A stretch of DNA of 64,000 nucleotides from an uncultured bacterium. GTDB lineage: Bacteria; Planctomycetota; UBA1135; GCA-002686595. Of this stretch, positions 50,298 through 59,530 are shown one piece after another. The notes under the pieces are model-generated. The model was not told the DNA's origin, made no database searches, and saw only the letters and a program-made list of their open reading frames with translations. The DNA lies in contig CALEMP010000203.1 of assembly GCA_937910685.1 (NCBI GenBank), positions 1 to 64,000 on the forward strand, given 5' to 3'. A program made the position numbers and the translations under genes. Position 1 is the stretch's first letter, and every line of letters starts with the position of its first letter.

Positions 50298-50912
50298 TCA
50301 GTCCCCAAGTAAATCCAGGCGCACACGGCCCCCAGTGCGTTCCACGAGTTCGATTTTCAACCCCGGGACTTCGTCCTTGGGCACCGCCAGCTCTAAGCGG
50401 ACGACCTCGCCGTAATCCGATGCTTGCTCCTGCAATCCGAATCCATGCAGCACTCCGCTCACAGCACCAGAGCAGTCGTAGGGAAACTCCAAGAGAACTC
50501 GCACTCGGATCACCACCGCGAGAATGGGTGCGCGATCCAGTGCTTTGCCCGCCGCACCCCCATAGGCCCGCACCAAACCACCAACCCCAAGCTTGACCCC
50601 ACCAAACCAACGCACCACCACACAGGTCAAGTTCGTGACCTCATGCCCTTCGAGCTGATTCAGAATCGGGCGCCCCGCGCTACCCGAGGGTTCTCCGTCG
50701 TCCGAGGAGCGAAAGATTGCTCCGGTTTCCCCAAGTCGCCAAGCAAAGCAATGATGACGCGCGTCCGAATATCTTTCGCGCACCTCCTGCACAAACGCCT
50801 TGGCCGACTCCTCGTCCTTGGTGGGGGCCAAAGCCGACAAGAAGCGGGAGTTCTTGATCTTGTCAATCTCGAACTCGAAGGGAGCGCTGAGGGTGCGGAA
50901 GGATTGGGTCAC
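50298..50912 (-). CDS. IMPACT/YigZ family protein
   Basis: This 204-residue protein matches bacterial YigZ: an N-terminal UPF0029 domain with EFEIDKIKNSRFLSALAP, the signature DARHHCFAWRL and DDGEPSGSAGRPIL (about 50-85), and WFGGVKLGVGGLVRAYG near 110. A C-terminal ferredoxin-like DUF1949 part follows. YigZ proteins are linked to translation control or peptide processing, but the biochemical role is unsettled. The start is GTG at 50912, without a Shine-Dalgarno sequence. Confidence 0.92.
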   Translation of the reverse strand: MTQSFRTLSAPFEFEIDKIKNSRFLSALAPTKDEESAKAFVQEVRERYSDARHHCFAWRLGETGAIFRSSDDGEPSGSAGRPILNQLEGHEVTNLTCVVVRWFGGVKLGVGGLVRAYGGAAGKALDRAPILAVVIRVRVLLEFPYDCSGAVSGVLHGFGLQEQASDYGEVVRLELAVPKDEVPGLKIELVERTGGRVRLDLLGD

Positions 50913-51047
50913 AGGAGAGAGTGTACAGGTCTGGTTGAAGAGGTCGAGATGCCACCGGGAACCTCAGTCCTCCCCCGCGGGCCCGAGGGCCTTTGGCTTG
51001 GCACAAAGAGTGACACCACCCCATACGTACACTCCCGGACTCACCGA

Positions 51048-53615
51048 TTAGGCTGCTGCGCTCGTTGCACCGGTCACCGCTTCCTGCGTTGCCGTGGAAT
51101 TCACTGTGAACCCCGCGTCTTCGTCCCAGTCGATCATGGCGGTCATGCCCCGGGCGAGTTCGCCTGAGATGACAGCTTCCGAAAGTGGGTTTTGGACGTC
51201 CCGTTGCAGGGCACGCTTGAGGGGGCGGGCGCCGTACTCCGCCTGGAAGCCTTGCGTTGCTAGTCGATCGCGCGCGGCGTCGGTGATCTCCAGGCCGATT
51301 TCTTGCTCCTCGAGGTGTCTTGCAAGGTGTTGGACCTGGATGTCCACAATCGCCCGGAGTTGCTCCGGCTTGAGGCTGTTGAAGATGAGGGTTTCGTCCA
51401 AGCGGTTGAGGAATTCTGGGCGGAAGAAGGCTTTGAGTTCCTCTTCGCTGCGCAGGTTGCTGGTCATCAACACAAGGGTCTGGGTGAAGTCCACCGTACG
51501 CCCCAGGCTGTCGGTCAGACGGCCGTCATCAAGTACTTGCAACAGGGTGTTGAACACATCGGGGTGGGCCTTTTCGACTTCGTCCAAGAGAATCAGCGTG
51601 TGCGGCTTGCGGCGTACGGCTTCCGTGAGAGCACCACCCTCTTCGTGGCCCACATAGCCCGGAGGCGCCCCAACAAGACGGCTGACCGAGTGCTTTTCCA
51701 TGTACTCGCCCATGTCCAAGCGCACCATGGCATGCTCGTCATCGAACAGGAATTCTGCCAGAGCGCGCGCGGTTTCGGTCTTGCCCACGCCCGTGGGACC
51801 CAACAACAGGAACGAGCCCAGAGGCCGCGTGGTCTCTTGCAGCCCAGCGCGCGCTCGGCGCACCGCTTGGGAAATCGACTTCAGTGCTTCCGGTTGACCG
51901 ATCACCCGCTGGGTCAGTCGATCTTCCATGTGCAGCAGTTTATCGCGCTCGGTTTCCAGAAGGCGCGTGGCCGGGATGCCCGTCCAGCGGCTGATGACCT
52001 GGGCGATCATTTCCTCGTCCACGGCTTCGGGCAGCATGGCACCGTCTATTTGCAGCTCTTCGAGGTCCGATGCATTGGCTTCAAGATCAGCTTCCGCCTC
52101 GGGCAGTTCCCCGTAGCGGATCGCTCCCACCCTTTCTAGGTCGCCCGCCCGTTCGGTTTGCTCCGCTTCTGCGCGTAGGCTTTCGATCAGAGCCTTCCCG
52201 GCCCGGATCGATTGGATCAGGTCCTTTTCCGCTTGCCAGCGGGAGCGCAGGGCGGTTTGTTCTTCGGTGAAATCCGCCAGCTCGCGGTTGATGTCCTCGA
52301 TACGGCGTTGGTTGGCTTCGTTTCCTTCCTTTTGCAGGGCCGTCCGTTCGATTTTCAGTTGGCGCAGACGCCGCTCGAGTTTTTCGAGTTCCGGTGGCAT
52401 GGAATCGATGGCCGTGCGCAATTGGGCACCCGCCTCATCCACGCAATCAATGGCCTTGTCGGGCATAAAGCGGTCGGTGATGTGCCGATCCGCCAAGCGT
52501 GCTGCCGCCACGAGGGCCGCATCACCGATGCGCACCCCGTGGTGAATCTCGTAACGCTCTTTTAGGCCACGCAGAATGGCCAGGGTGTCCTCAATAGAGG
52601 GTTCATCAATCAGCACTGGCAGGAATCGTCGCTCAAGCGCCGCGTCCTTTTCGATGTACTTGCGATACTCATCCAAGGTGGTGGCACCGATGCAATGCAG
52701 GTCGCCCCGGGCCAGGGCGGGTTTGAGCATGTTGGCGGCATCCACCGCACCTTCGGCTCCGCCAGCACCCACAAGTGTGTGCAGCTCGTCGATGAAGAGT
52801 ACCACCTCTCCGTTGGCTTCAGCAATTTCCTCCAGAATGGCTTTGAGGCGCTCTTCGAACTCACCGCGGTACTTTGCGCCGGCGAGGAGAGAGCCCATAT
52901 CCAAGGACATGACCCGGCGGCCCTTGAGGCTTTCCGGAACATCTCCATCCACGATTCGCTGGGCCAAGCCCTCAATGATTGCGGTTTTACCCACGCCCGG
53001 ATCACCGATTAGTACCGGGTTATTCTTGCGCCGGCGCGAGAGCACCTGCACCACGCGACGGATCTCATCGTTGCGTCCAATGACCGGATCGAGCTTGCCA
53101 TCCCGCGCGGCTTGGGTCAGATCCTGGGCGTACTTGGAAAGGGCCTCGAAGGTGTTTTCTGGTTCGGGGCTGGTCACACGGTGGCCCTTGCGCACTTCGG
53201 CCAGGGCTGCTTCGATGCGTTCCGGCGAAAGGCCCCGGGCAGAGAACAGACCCATCACTTCCGGTCCGCCCTTGCGTGCAAGGGCGAGCAAAAGGTGCTC
53301 GGTGGAGATGTACTCATCCTGCATGCTCTGCGCCGTGTTGGCCGCGTCGGTCATGACCTCAGTCATGGGCCGGCTCATGCTCAACTCACCCCCGCTGGAG
53401 CGCGGTTGCTTGGCGAGTTCTTGGGCTACTCCTGCGGCGAGGGCTTGGGTCTCGGTTCCCAGCTTGGCGAGTACGCCTGCCATGACACCTTCCGGTTCCG
53501 CCAAGAGGGCGGCGGCGAGGTGCATCGGGGTGAGCTCCGGGTGACCCCCTTCCTGGGCGAGGGTTTGGGCTGCTGTGAAGGCGGCTTGACTCTTTGTGGT
53601 GGTGTTTGGTTGCAT
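51048..53615 (-). CDS. clpB: ATP-dependent disaggregase ClpB
   Basis: This 855-residue Hsp100 chaperone dissolves protein aggregates with DnaK. Domains in order: Clp N-terminal repeat (1-145), first AAA domain with Walker [14 protein letters not shown] (about 200) and Walker [11 protein letters not shown], the coiled-coil middle domain (about 400-520) needed for DnaK contact, and the second AAA domain with [14 protein letters not shown] near 600 and a C-terminal helical part. Length matches E. coli ClpB (857), and the middle domain separates it from ClpA/ClpC. The leader contains a nested hairpin that partly covers the AAGGAG site, suggesting thermal control of translation. Confidence 0.96.
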   Translation of the reverse strand: MQPNTTTKSQAAFTAAQTLAQEGGHPELTPMHLAAALLAEPEGVMAGVLAKLGTETQALAAGVAQELAKQPRSSGGELSMSRPMTEVMTDAANTAQSMQDEYISTEHLLLALARKGGPEVMGLFSARGLSPERIEAALAEVRKGHRVTSPEPENTFEALSKYAQDLTQAARDGKLDPVIGRNDEIRRVVQVLSRRRKNNPVLIGDPGVGKTAIIEGLAQRIVDGDVPESLKGRRVMSLDMGSLLAGAKYRGEFEERLKAILEEIAEANGEVVLFIDELHTLVGAGGAEGAVDAANMLKPALARGDLHCIGATTLDEYRKYIEKDAALERRFLPVLIDEPSIEDTLAILRGLKERYEIHHGVRIGDAALVAAARLADRHITDRFMPDKAIDCVDEAGAQLRTAIDSMPPELEKLERRLRQLKIERTALQKEGNEANQRRIEDINRELADFTEEQTALRSRWQAEKDLIQSIRAGKALIESLRAEAEQTERAGDLERVGAIRYGELPEAEADLEANASDLEELQIDGAMLPEAVDEEMIAQVISRWTGIPATRLLETERDKLLHMEDRLTQRVIGQPEALKSISQAVRRARAGLQETTRPLGSFLLLGPTGVGKTETARALAEFLFDDEHAMVRLDMGEYMEKHSVSRLVGAPPGYVGHEEGGALTEAVRRKPHTLILLDEVEKAHPDVFNTLLQVLDDGRLTDSLGRTVDFTQTLVLMTSNLRSEEELKAFFRPEFLNRLDETLIFNSLKPEQLRAIVDIQVQHLARHLEEQEIGLEITDAARDRLATQGFQAEYGARPLKRALQRDVQNPLSEAVISGELARGMTAMIDWDEDAGFTVNSTATQEAVTGATSAAA

Positions 53616-53618
53616 GCT

Positions 53619-53661
53619 TTGACTCCTTGTTTTGGCCGCAAATTGCGGGCCATAGAGTCAA
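53619..53661 (-). promoter_or_regulatory. Nested hairpin over the clpB ribosome-binding site
   Basis: TTGACTC (53619-53625) and GAGTCAA (53655-53661) form a perfect 7-bp outer stem, and TGGCCGCA facing TGCGGGCCA forms an inner stem with one bulge and a 3-base loop. AAGGAG, the clpB Shine-Dalgarno site, lies half in the outer stem, 8 bases from the ATG. It may be an RNA thermometer. Confidence 0.5.
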
Positions 53662-53720
53662 GAGATGCAATAGCCATGCCGTGAACTAAATACTGCCCTA
53701 GAGCTATAGGAGCAGCCTTT

Positions 53721-53752
53721 CTATACGGAATGCCGCCAAAACGGCAGTATAG
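53721..53752. promoter_or_regulatory. Interrupted inverted repeat upstream of clpB
   Basis: CTATAC-ggaa-TGCCG-ccaaaa-CGGCA-GTATAG has perfect 6- and 5-bp arms with a 4-base interruption. It lies ~106 bases before the clpB start. It is not CIRCE or HAIR, so it could be a heat-shock operator of another type or a leader structure. Confidence 0.45.
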
Positions 53753-53797
53753 ACCGCAGGTTTGACAGGGCGCCCTGCCACGGTGGGAAGGCCCGAA

Positions 53798-54727
53798 TCA
53801 GGCCGTGGGGGCCACGGCCCGGGGGGAGTCCTGGGCGGCTGGCATCAGCCCCCGTAGCACGCCATCCAGCACGCGCCGATTGTCCTCCTCAAGGCCGACC
53901 AGGGGCAGACGTACTTCGCTTGGGTAACCCTCGAGAATCGCGAGGGCGGCTTTGACTGGGACTGGATTGGTTTCGATGAACAGGGCTTGGGCCAAGGGCG
54001 TCAAGCGGGCGGCGAGGGAACGGGCGCGCGGCGCATCCGGGGCGCGACGACCCGCCTGGATCAGGGCGCTGGTCTCATGAGGGAGCAAGTTGCCAAGCAC
54101 CGACACGGCGCCCACGGCACCTCGTCGCATGAACTCCAGGATCAAACGGTCCTCTCCGGCGAGCACCTGCAAGCCGCTCTCCTGCACGAACGAATCCACC
54201 CGGTCTAAATCCGTGCAAGCCAGCTTGATCGAAGTGATGTTCCTGTGCCGGTCGGCAAGATGTTGGGCCACTTGAAGGGGCAGTGCTTGGGCTGTGCGCG
54301 TGGGCACATCGTAGAGGGTCAGGGACAAACGCGGCACCGCTTGGGCGATGGCTGCGAAATGTGCTTCCAGTCCCCTGGGCTGGGGGCTGTTGTAATAAGG
54401 CACCACCGCCATGATTGCGTCCGCGCCGCTATCCTGGGCGGCGCGAGCCAGGCGCAGGCTCATGCGCGTGTCGTTGGTGCCAACTGAGCAGATCACTTTG
54501 ATCTGACCGCGGGCAGCTTCTGCTGCGGTTCGGAAGAGGGCAATGCGCTCGGCTTCCGAGAGAACTGAGCCTTCGCCGGTGGTTCCCGCCACCAAGACCC
54601 CATCCGTTCCTGCGAGCCTGTGACGCACCACGTCTTTGGCGAAGAGGTCATAGGCGAGTGCGCCCCCCCGAAAAGGAGTGGGAAGGGCGACGATGCTGCC
54701 CGAGGGGATGAAGAGCTCATCCTTCAT
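53798..54727 (-). CDS. dapA: 4-Hydroxy-tetrahydrodipicolinate synthase-like
   Basis: This 309-residue TIM-barrel lyase condenses pyruvate with aspartate semialdehyde in lysine/diaminopimelate synthesis. The family landmarks are visible: GTTGEGSVLSE near residue 47, the catalytic Tyr in VVPYYNSP, and the Schiff-base Lys in ITSIKLACTD. The related DapA-like aldolases of sugar acids cannot be fully excluded from sequence alone. The ATG at 54727 is favoured: AGGAAA lies 9-10 bases before it and the barrel begins soon after; in-frame ATGs at 54763 and 54799 add residues unlike the family. CAGGGCGCCCTG, a perfect palindrome, lies past its 3' end at 53766-53777. Confidence 0.85.
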   Translation of the reverse strand: MKDELFIPSGSIVALPTPFRGGALAYDLFAKDVVRHRLAGTDGVLVAGTTGEGSVLSEAERIALFRTAAEAARGQIKVICSVGTNDTRMSLRLARAAQDSGADAIMAVVPYYNSPQPRGLEAHFAAIAQAVPRLSLTLYDVPTRTAQALPLQVAQHLADRHRNITSIKLACTDLDRVDSFVQESGLQVLAGEDRLILEFMRRGAVGAVSVLGNLLPHETSALIQAGRRAPDAPRARSLAARLTPLAQALFIETNPVPVKAALAILEGYPSEVRLPLVGLEEDNRRVLDGVLRGLMPAAQDSPRAVAPTA

Positions 54728-54914
54728 CTGACTTGTTTCCTGGCCTTGCGCTTTCTGCTCCATGGATTCAAATTTGCCGTTCCGAAAAGCTAGATCCAAG
54801 GGTCCTTCCCCTCGATTTCAAAGAAATCCATCAGGGCACCTAGGAGGCATGGGGTCTTCGCCGGAAGAAAAGCGGTTCTTGGGCCGGATTTCGGGGGTCT
54901 CTGCGCCTTTGGAG

Positions 54915-55682
54915 CTAGTTCTTGGCAGTCCGAAGAGAGGTTGCCCTTCCGTCGATCTCACCCTGGCTGGGCAGCAGTTCCAACATTTCTTCCACTGCCT
55001 GAGCAACCCCCACGAACATCGCCCTGGCCACGATGGCGAAGCCGATGTTGAGTTCCTCGATGCCGCCCATGAGGGCTACCGGGCTCACGTTGTCGTAGTC
55101 AAGCCCGTGGCCCGCGTTGACCCGCAGGCCGATGTTTTGGGCGTGGGCGGAGGCTCGCATCAAGCGCTCGAGTTCTTGTTCCCGGGCGGCTCCCGTACGG
55201 TTGGCATAGCAGCCGGTGTGGAGTTCCACAAAGGGTGCGCCCAATTCACGGGCCACATCCAGTTGGTCGGGCTCGGGATCCACGAAGAGGCTCACCAGTC
55301 CACCCGCTTCGGTCAGGGCTGGAATCACGTCGCGCAGGCGAGCTTGCTCTTTCTTGCAGTCGAGGCCACCCTCGGTGGTCACTTCCTGGCGCATTTCCGG
55401 GACGAGGCAAAAGGCATCGGCCCCAGACTTGAGGGCCAGGTCCACCATTTCCGTATCAAGGGAAAGCTCAAGGTTCAAGGTCGACTGCAACTCCCCTCGC
55501 AAGCGGATAACATCCGCGTCCTGAATATGGCGCCGATCCTTGCGCAAATGGCAAGTGATCCCGTGGGCGCCCGCCTTTTCGGCGGCGAGGGCCCATTGAA
55601 TAGGGCACGGAAAATCCCCCCGCCTCGCCTGACGCAGGGTTGCCACATGGTCCACGTTGATGTGTAAGCGGGGGATATTCAT
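54915..55682 (-). CDS. pdxJ: Pyridoxine 5'-phosphate synthase
   Basis: This 255-residue TIM-barrel enzyme makes pyridoxine 5'-phosphate from 3-amino-2-oxopropyl phosphate and deoxyxylulose phosphate in the DXP-dependent B6 pathway. Family motifs are clear: LHINVDHVATLRQARRG at the N-terminus, AGAHGITCHLRKDRRHIQD near 40-58, FCLVPEMRQEVTTEGGLD near 90-110, and VNAGHGLDYDNV near 190-202. The ATG at 55682 begins as in the family; the frame continues upstream into the rsmD start region. It diverges from rsmD with a ~70-base gap. Confidence 0.96.
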   Translation of the reverse strand: MNIPRLHINVDHVATLRQARRGDFPCPIQWALAAEKAGAHGITCHLRKDRRHIQDADVIRLRGELQSTLNLELSLDTEMVDLALKSGADAFCLVPEMRQEVTTEGGLDCKKEQARLRDVIPALTEAGGLVSLFVDPEPDQLDVARELGAPFVELHTGCYANRTGAAREQELERLMRASAHAQNIGLRVNAGHGLDYDNVSPVALMGGIEELNIGFAIVARAMFVGVAQAVEEMLELLPSQGEIDGRATSLRTAKN

Positions 55683-55753
55683 CGCTTTGAGTCGCTTACA
55701 GGATACTCCGATTGGGGCCACCGCGCGACCCCCGCTGCGGGTAGATTGCCCGG

Positions 55754-56344
55754 GTGAAAGTTCACAGCGGAGCATTCAAGGGGCGCATTCTGCGCGCCCC
55801 GGACGGACAGGACACCCGGCCCATGTTGGGGCGGGTGCGGGAATCCATGTACTCGACCCTCGGCGGCATCGAGGAGGACCAGCCGGTACTGGACCTTTTC
55901 AGCGGCAGCGGCAGCACGGGCATCGAGGCCTTGAGCCGTGGGGCGAGTTTGGTGCGTTTTGTCGAGCGAGAAAGGCCAGCCCTGGGGGTCTTGCGCTCCA
56001 ATCTGGCCCTCGTGGGGGCCGAGGACCGCAGCGAGGTGATTGGCGGGGACGCCCTTGATGCGCGCCACTGGCGTGGGCCAGCGCCCCTTCCTCCGGGCGC
56101 AGAATCGAAGCCCTGGGCCGCGGTGATTTTGATGGATCCGCCCTATCCCATGCTGCGGGGCAGCGAACGTGACAAGGTTCTTGCAGCCGCGCTGACCTTG
56201 GCGAAGGACGTCCTGCTGCCAGGAGGCGCGCTGGTTCTGCATGGGCACCCCAGGGATCTGGGCAGGGACGCCCTCAGTACATCCGATTTCCAAATGGACC
56301 ACCGGGTCATGGGGCGTACTGCGCTGCTGTACCTCTGGAAGTGA
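55754..56344 (+). CDS. rsmD: 16S rRNA (guanine966-N2)-methyltransferase RsmD
   Basis: This 196-residue SAM-dependent enzyme methylates G966 of 16S rRNA. The SAM-binding motif I is VLDLFSGSGSTGIEAL (about 45-60), and the catalytic motif IV is the canonical DPPY in VILMDPPYPML near 127-130. The N-terminal KVHSGAFKGRILRAPDGQDTRP...VRESMYSTLG is typical of RsmD. It starts with GTG at 55754, without a clear ribosome-binding site. Confidence 0.93.
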   Translation: MKVHSGAFKGRILRAPDGQDTRPMLGRVRESMYSTLGGIEEDQPVLDLFSGSGSTGIEALSRGASLVRFVERERPALGVLRSNLALVGAEDRSEVIGGDALDARHWRGPAPLPPGAESKPWAAVILMDPPYPMLRGSERDKVLAAALTLAKDVLLPGGALVLHGHPRDLGRDALSTSDFQMDHRVMGRTALLYLWK

Positions 56345-56419
56345 GCGCGCTTGGAATTCAGAAAGGGGCTCAAGTTTCCCTTCATCGAGAACCGATCAAA
56401 ACCTTTGGTTTTGTCTCTT

Positions 56420-57103
56420 ATGGATGTTCTCCTCCTATTGCTTGTGAGCACTTTTGCTCGCGCCCTGCCGCTTGACGGGCCCGGATGGGTTGCGGGTCCG
56501 CCGAAGGTTGCCCTTGCGGAGGTCGTGGAACGTCCCGAACGATATCTGGGACAGGAACTGCAGTTGGTCTTGCAGGTGCGTGAACTGCAGCCAAGTTGGG
56601 AGGGATTTACCACCCGCTTTCAGCCATCCACATACTTGGCTCTCCGGGTCTGGGGATCCGAGCAGCTTCTCTGGAACAAGAGTGAACACGCCCGGGACTT
56701 TTCACACTTGTTCGTGTCGAAGGACAGTCCATGGAGCAAACGTTTTGGCGGGCTTCAAGCACATCAGCGAATCCGGGTCAACTGCGTGGTGCGCGAGCAT
56801 TTGTTGGGACACCCTTGGCTGGAGGTGACCCGTATCGTGCGGTTGAAGCAGCACACCCCCAAGGGTTCGATTTTGCATGCTATTCGTGCCGCCGAGTGCA
56901 TCGAGCGTAACGCCTTCGCTCTGGCCCAAGGGGAGCTGGAGCGGGCCCTCGCGGCACCCCTGCCCACCCGTCCGCGAGAGGTCCTGGAAGAGACCCTTTC
57001 CCGCTGCAGCCGCATCCGCCAACGCTTAGGCACGGGCTGGCGGCCCAGTGCAGACGAATTAGAGCGGGTTTGCCTGCGGTTGCTTGAAACCCTGCACACC
57101 TAG
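56420..57103 (+). CDS. Exported protein of unknown function
   Basis: This 227-residue protein has a signal peptide (DVLLLLLVSTFARALP) and a soluble body: a beta-rich ~100 residues (ELQLVLQVRELQP, FQPSTYLALRVWG, RIRVNCVVREHLLG), which resembles an OB-fold-like segment, and a helical C-terminus. No family was recognised. The ATG at 56420 is chosen for its clean signal peptide; a TTG at 56351 preceded by GGAAGTGAG is the alternative and adds 23 charged residues. It follows rsmD and may be co-transcribed. Confidence 0.6.
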   Translation: MDVLLLLLVSTFARALPLDGPGWVAGPPKVALAEVVERPERYLGQELQLVLQVRELQPSWEGFTTRFQPSTYLALRVWGSEQLLWNKSEHARDFSHLFVSKDSPWSKRFGGLQAHQRIRVNCVVREHLLGHPWLEVTRIVRLKQHTPKGSILHAIRAAECIERNAFALAQGELERALAAPLPTRPREVLEETLSRCSRIRQRLGTGWRPSADELERVCLRLLETLHT

Positions 57104-57113
57104 CGAGGGGGGG

Positions 57114-57185
57114 ATGGATGTAGTATGGGCCGAGCTCCTCGACCGGGGGGCCTCACCAAAATCCCGTACTACAGCAACATCCATG
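57114..57185 (+). promoter_or_regulatory. Stem-loop that includes the start codon of the next gene
   Basis: GTAGTATGGG (57120-57129) pairs with CCCGTACTAC (57163-57172) through 10 bp, one a wobble. Outside it, ATGGAT (57114-57119) pairs with ATCCAT (57179-57184), which includes the first two bases of the ATG at 57183. It may block translation, or end the upstream transcript. Confidence 0.5.
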
Positions 57186-57623
57186 CGCAACCTCATCTTC
57201 ATTGCCGCCCTTTGTTCCTTGGCCGCCTGTGCCAACAATCAGGCAAGCGAATCCGCCGGCAGCATGCCCGCCATTGTTGAGGCCAGCAACGTCTTCATGG
57301 GTAACCCGACCTGCGCCATCAGCGGTCACCCCATCAAGACCGAGAATTACGTCGAGCACGATGGCCAGCGCGCCTACTTCTGCTGCTCCAAGTGCGTTGC
57401 CACGGGCAAGATGGACCCGGCGGCTGCAGTGGCCGCCGCCTATGGGACGCCGACCGTGGTAGGTAACACCACCTGCCCGATTACCGGTAGGCCCGTGGGC
57501 GCCGATAACCTGGTTACTTGGCAAGGCCAGACGGTGGGGGTCTGTTGTCAAGGGTGCGAGAAGAAATACGCCTCCGATGCCTCTGGCTACACGCAAAAAG
57601 CCATGGCCAACAACGGCAACTGA
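57183..57623 (+). CDS. Lipoprotein with duplicated Cys-rich (YHS/TRASH-like) motif
   Basis: This 146-residue protein has a lipobox (LCSLAACANN) and two similar halves. Each has C-x-I-(S/T)-G-x-P-(I/V), an aromatic strand (YVEHDGQRAYFCCSKC; LVTWQGQTVGVCCQGC) and a CC-x-x-C group, giving up to eight Cys. This resembles YHS/TRASH-type metal-binding modules, so binding of copper, zinc or iron at the cell surface is likely (inference). No Shine-Dalgarno sequence is present and the start codon lies in a predicted stem. recN follows 38 bases later. Confidence 0.7.
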   Translation: MRNLIFIAALCSLAACANNQASESAGSMPAIVEASNVFMGNPTCAISGHPIKTENYVEHDGQRAYFCCSKCVATGKMDPAAAVAAAYGTPTVVGNTTCPITGRPVGADNLVTWQGQTVGVCCQGCEKKYASDASGYTQKAMANNGN

Positions 57624-57661
57624 ACGAGCCTTCTCCCCAAAAGGTTGGGACACTCTTAACG

Positions 57662-59386
57662 ATGCTAGTTGAACTCCGCTTAGTGGATTTCGCCCTCTTT
57701 GAAGAGGCGGAAATCGTTCTTGGACCCGGACTGAATGCCATCACCGGCGAAACCGGTGCGGGCAAGAGTCTGATCGTCGGCGCGTTGCAGCTGCTGCTTG
57801 GGCAGCGTGCGCGCCCTGAGGTCGTCCGCACGGGTGCCAAACGCGCCCGGGTGGAGGGGCGTTTTGTTCTCGAAGTCGAGGGCTGGGGCCGCTGCGTGGC
57901 CCAATGGTTGCACGAGAATCTGCCCGAGGCCATCGAGGAAGGTCTTGAGGATGATTCGCACGAACTTGAATTGATTTTGACTCGCACCATCACGCGAGAC
58001 GGGCGCAGTCGGGCTCACGTCAATCACCGACCCGTGAGCGGAAAGGTGTTGCGTGAGCTCACCAGCCAATTGGTCGAGATTCACGGCCAGCATGAACACC
58101 AACGCCTGTTCGATCCCAGCGAGCAATTGTTGCTGCTGGACACCTTTGCGGGTCTTGAGGAGCAACTGAGCGGTTATCAGGAACGACGCGCGCGCTGGGC
58201 CAAGGTGCTCAGCGAACTCGATGGCCTAGAAGCTGCCGAGATCCGGCGGGCGGAGAGGCTCGACATGGTGCGCTTTCAGCTCAGCGAACTGGAGCAAGCG
58301 GGTCTAGATGATCTCAACCCCAAGGCCCTGGCTGGCGAGCGCGATCTCTTGCGGAACGCGGGTGAGTTGGCGCTTTCCTTGGACAGCATCGTGGGGGACC
58401 TGTTTGATGACGAAGGATCAGCCCTGGAGGTCGTGCAGCGTTCTGAAAAAATCCTAGAGGACTGGAACAAGAGGGTTCCGGGCCTTGGGGAATCCCTTTC
58501 TTCTGTGCGCGAAGCCAGCGCCTACTTGGAGGCTGCCCTGGGAGACCTGCGTGGCATCCGCGATGGTGCCGAAGCAAATCCCACCCGCCTCGACGAGATC
58601 GAAGAGCGCCTTGCCAGTCTCGAACGCCTCGCGCGCAAGCACTCGGTGTCGGTGGAACAACTGCCCACCAAGCTCGGGAATCTGCAAGCCGAGCGCGACC
58701 TACTGGAACAAGACGGGCACGACGGTGCACAACTGGAGGAGCAGGCAGGCAAGTTGGCCGAGGTCGTGGACCAGGCCGCGACACGCCTGACCAAAGAGCG
58801 AGCCAAGGCCCACAAGCGTCTGTCAAAGTCGGTGGAGAAAAGCCTCGCTGACTTGGGCCTCGAACGGGCGCGCTTTGAAGTGTGCCTTGTGCCCCACGCA
58901 AAGAGCGGGGACCCGATCGACATGAAGCGCTTCGGTTCCAAGGGCGCCGAAGCCGTCGAATTTATGCTCGCCGCCAACCCCGGCGAAGGGACCGAACCCC
59001 TGCGTCGAGTGGCTTCGGGTGGCGAGGCCGCACGGATTCTCTTGGCCCTGCGCGGAGCTCTCGCTGTGCGCCAATCCACCCCGACCCTGGTCTTCGATGA
59101 AGTGGATGCGGGGGTCGGCGGTCGCCTAGGACCGCAGGTCGCGGCTCACTTGGGTGCCCTCGGGGAACATCACCAGGTGATCGCGGTGACCCACTTGCCC
59201 TCCATCGCTGCCGCCGCGACCCGTCACCTGCGGGTGGCCAAGGATGTGATCGATGGGCGCACACGCACCAAGACGGGCTCCCTGTCTGGGGACGAGCGCG
59301 TGGCCGAGGTTGCCGATATGATCGCTGGGGGAGCCGAGCAGGAAACTGCCCGGGCAGAGGCCCGGCGACTGCTTGGAATCGACTGA
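57662..59386 (+). CDS. recN: DNA repair protein RecN
   Basis: This 574-residue SMC-like ATPase acts early in double-strand-break repair. The N-terminal half begins LVELRLVDFALFEEAEIVLGPGLNAITGETGAGKS, with Walker A near residues 33-40. A coiled coil of about 300 residues follows, and the C-terminal half has the ABC signature region RRVASGGEAARILLALRGAL and Walker B LVFDEVDAGVGGR. No LexA-type box was recognised upstream. The ATG at 57662 is used; the frame opens earlier inside the preceding gene. Confidence 0.95.
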   Translation: MLVELRLVDFALFEEAEIVLGPGLNAITGETGAGKSLIVGALQLLLGQRARPEVVRTGAKRARVEGRFVLEVEGWGRCVAQWLHENLPEAIEEGLEDDSHELELILTRTITRDGRSRAHVNHRPVSGKVLRELTSQLVEIHGQHEHQRLFDPSEQLLLLDTFAGLEEQLSGYQERRARWAKVLSELDGLEAAEIRRAERLDMVRFQLSELEQAGLDDLNPKALAGERDLLRNAGELALSLDSIVGDLFDDEGSALEVVQRSEKILEDWNKRVPGLGESLSSVREASAYLEAALGDLRGIRDGAEANPTRLDEIEERLASLERLARKHSVSVEQLPTKLGNLQAERDLLEQDGHDGAQLEEQAGKLAEVVDQAATRLTKERAKAHKRLSKSVEKSLADLGLERARFEVCLVPHAKSGDPIDMKRFGSKGAEAVEFMLAANPGEGTEPLRRVASGGEAARILLALRGALAVRQSTPTLVFDEVDAGVGGRLGPQVAAHLGALGEHHQVIAVTHLPSIAAAATRHLRVAKDVIDGRTRTKTGSLSGDERVAEVADMIAGGAEQETARAEARRLLGID

Positions 59387-59530
59387 ATCGGCCCATTGAT
59401 GCCACTTGGGGGTTATTCCTCCGTGCTTCCCAAGAACTCCCGGGTGTTTTCCCGTGCGAGACACGCCTATCCGGGTATTCTGCGCGGCTTGACCCGAGCT
59501 ACTCGGGCCCCCAAAGCCCGTCCAGATCCC

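Noticed and set aside
53619-53752. CIRCE (HrcA) or HAIR (HspR) element before clpB
   Set aside because: Neither TTAGCACTC-N9-GAGTGCTAA nor CTTGAGT-N7-ACTCAAG is present; the inverted repeats have other sequences and spacing.
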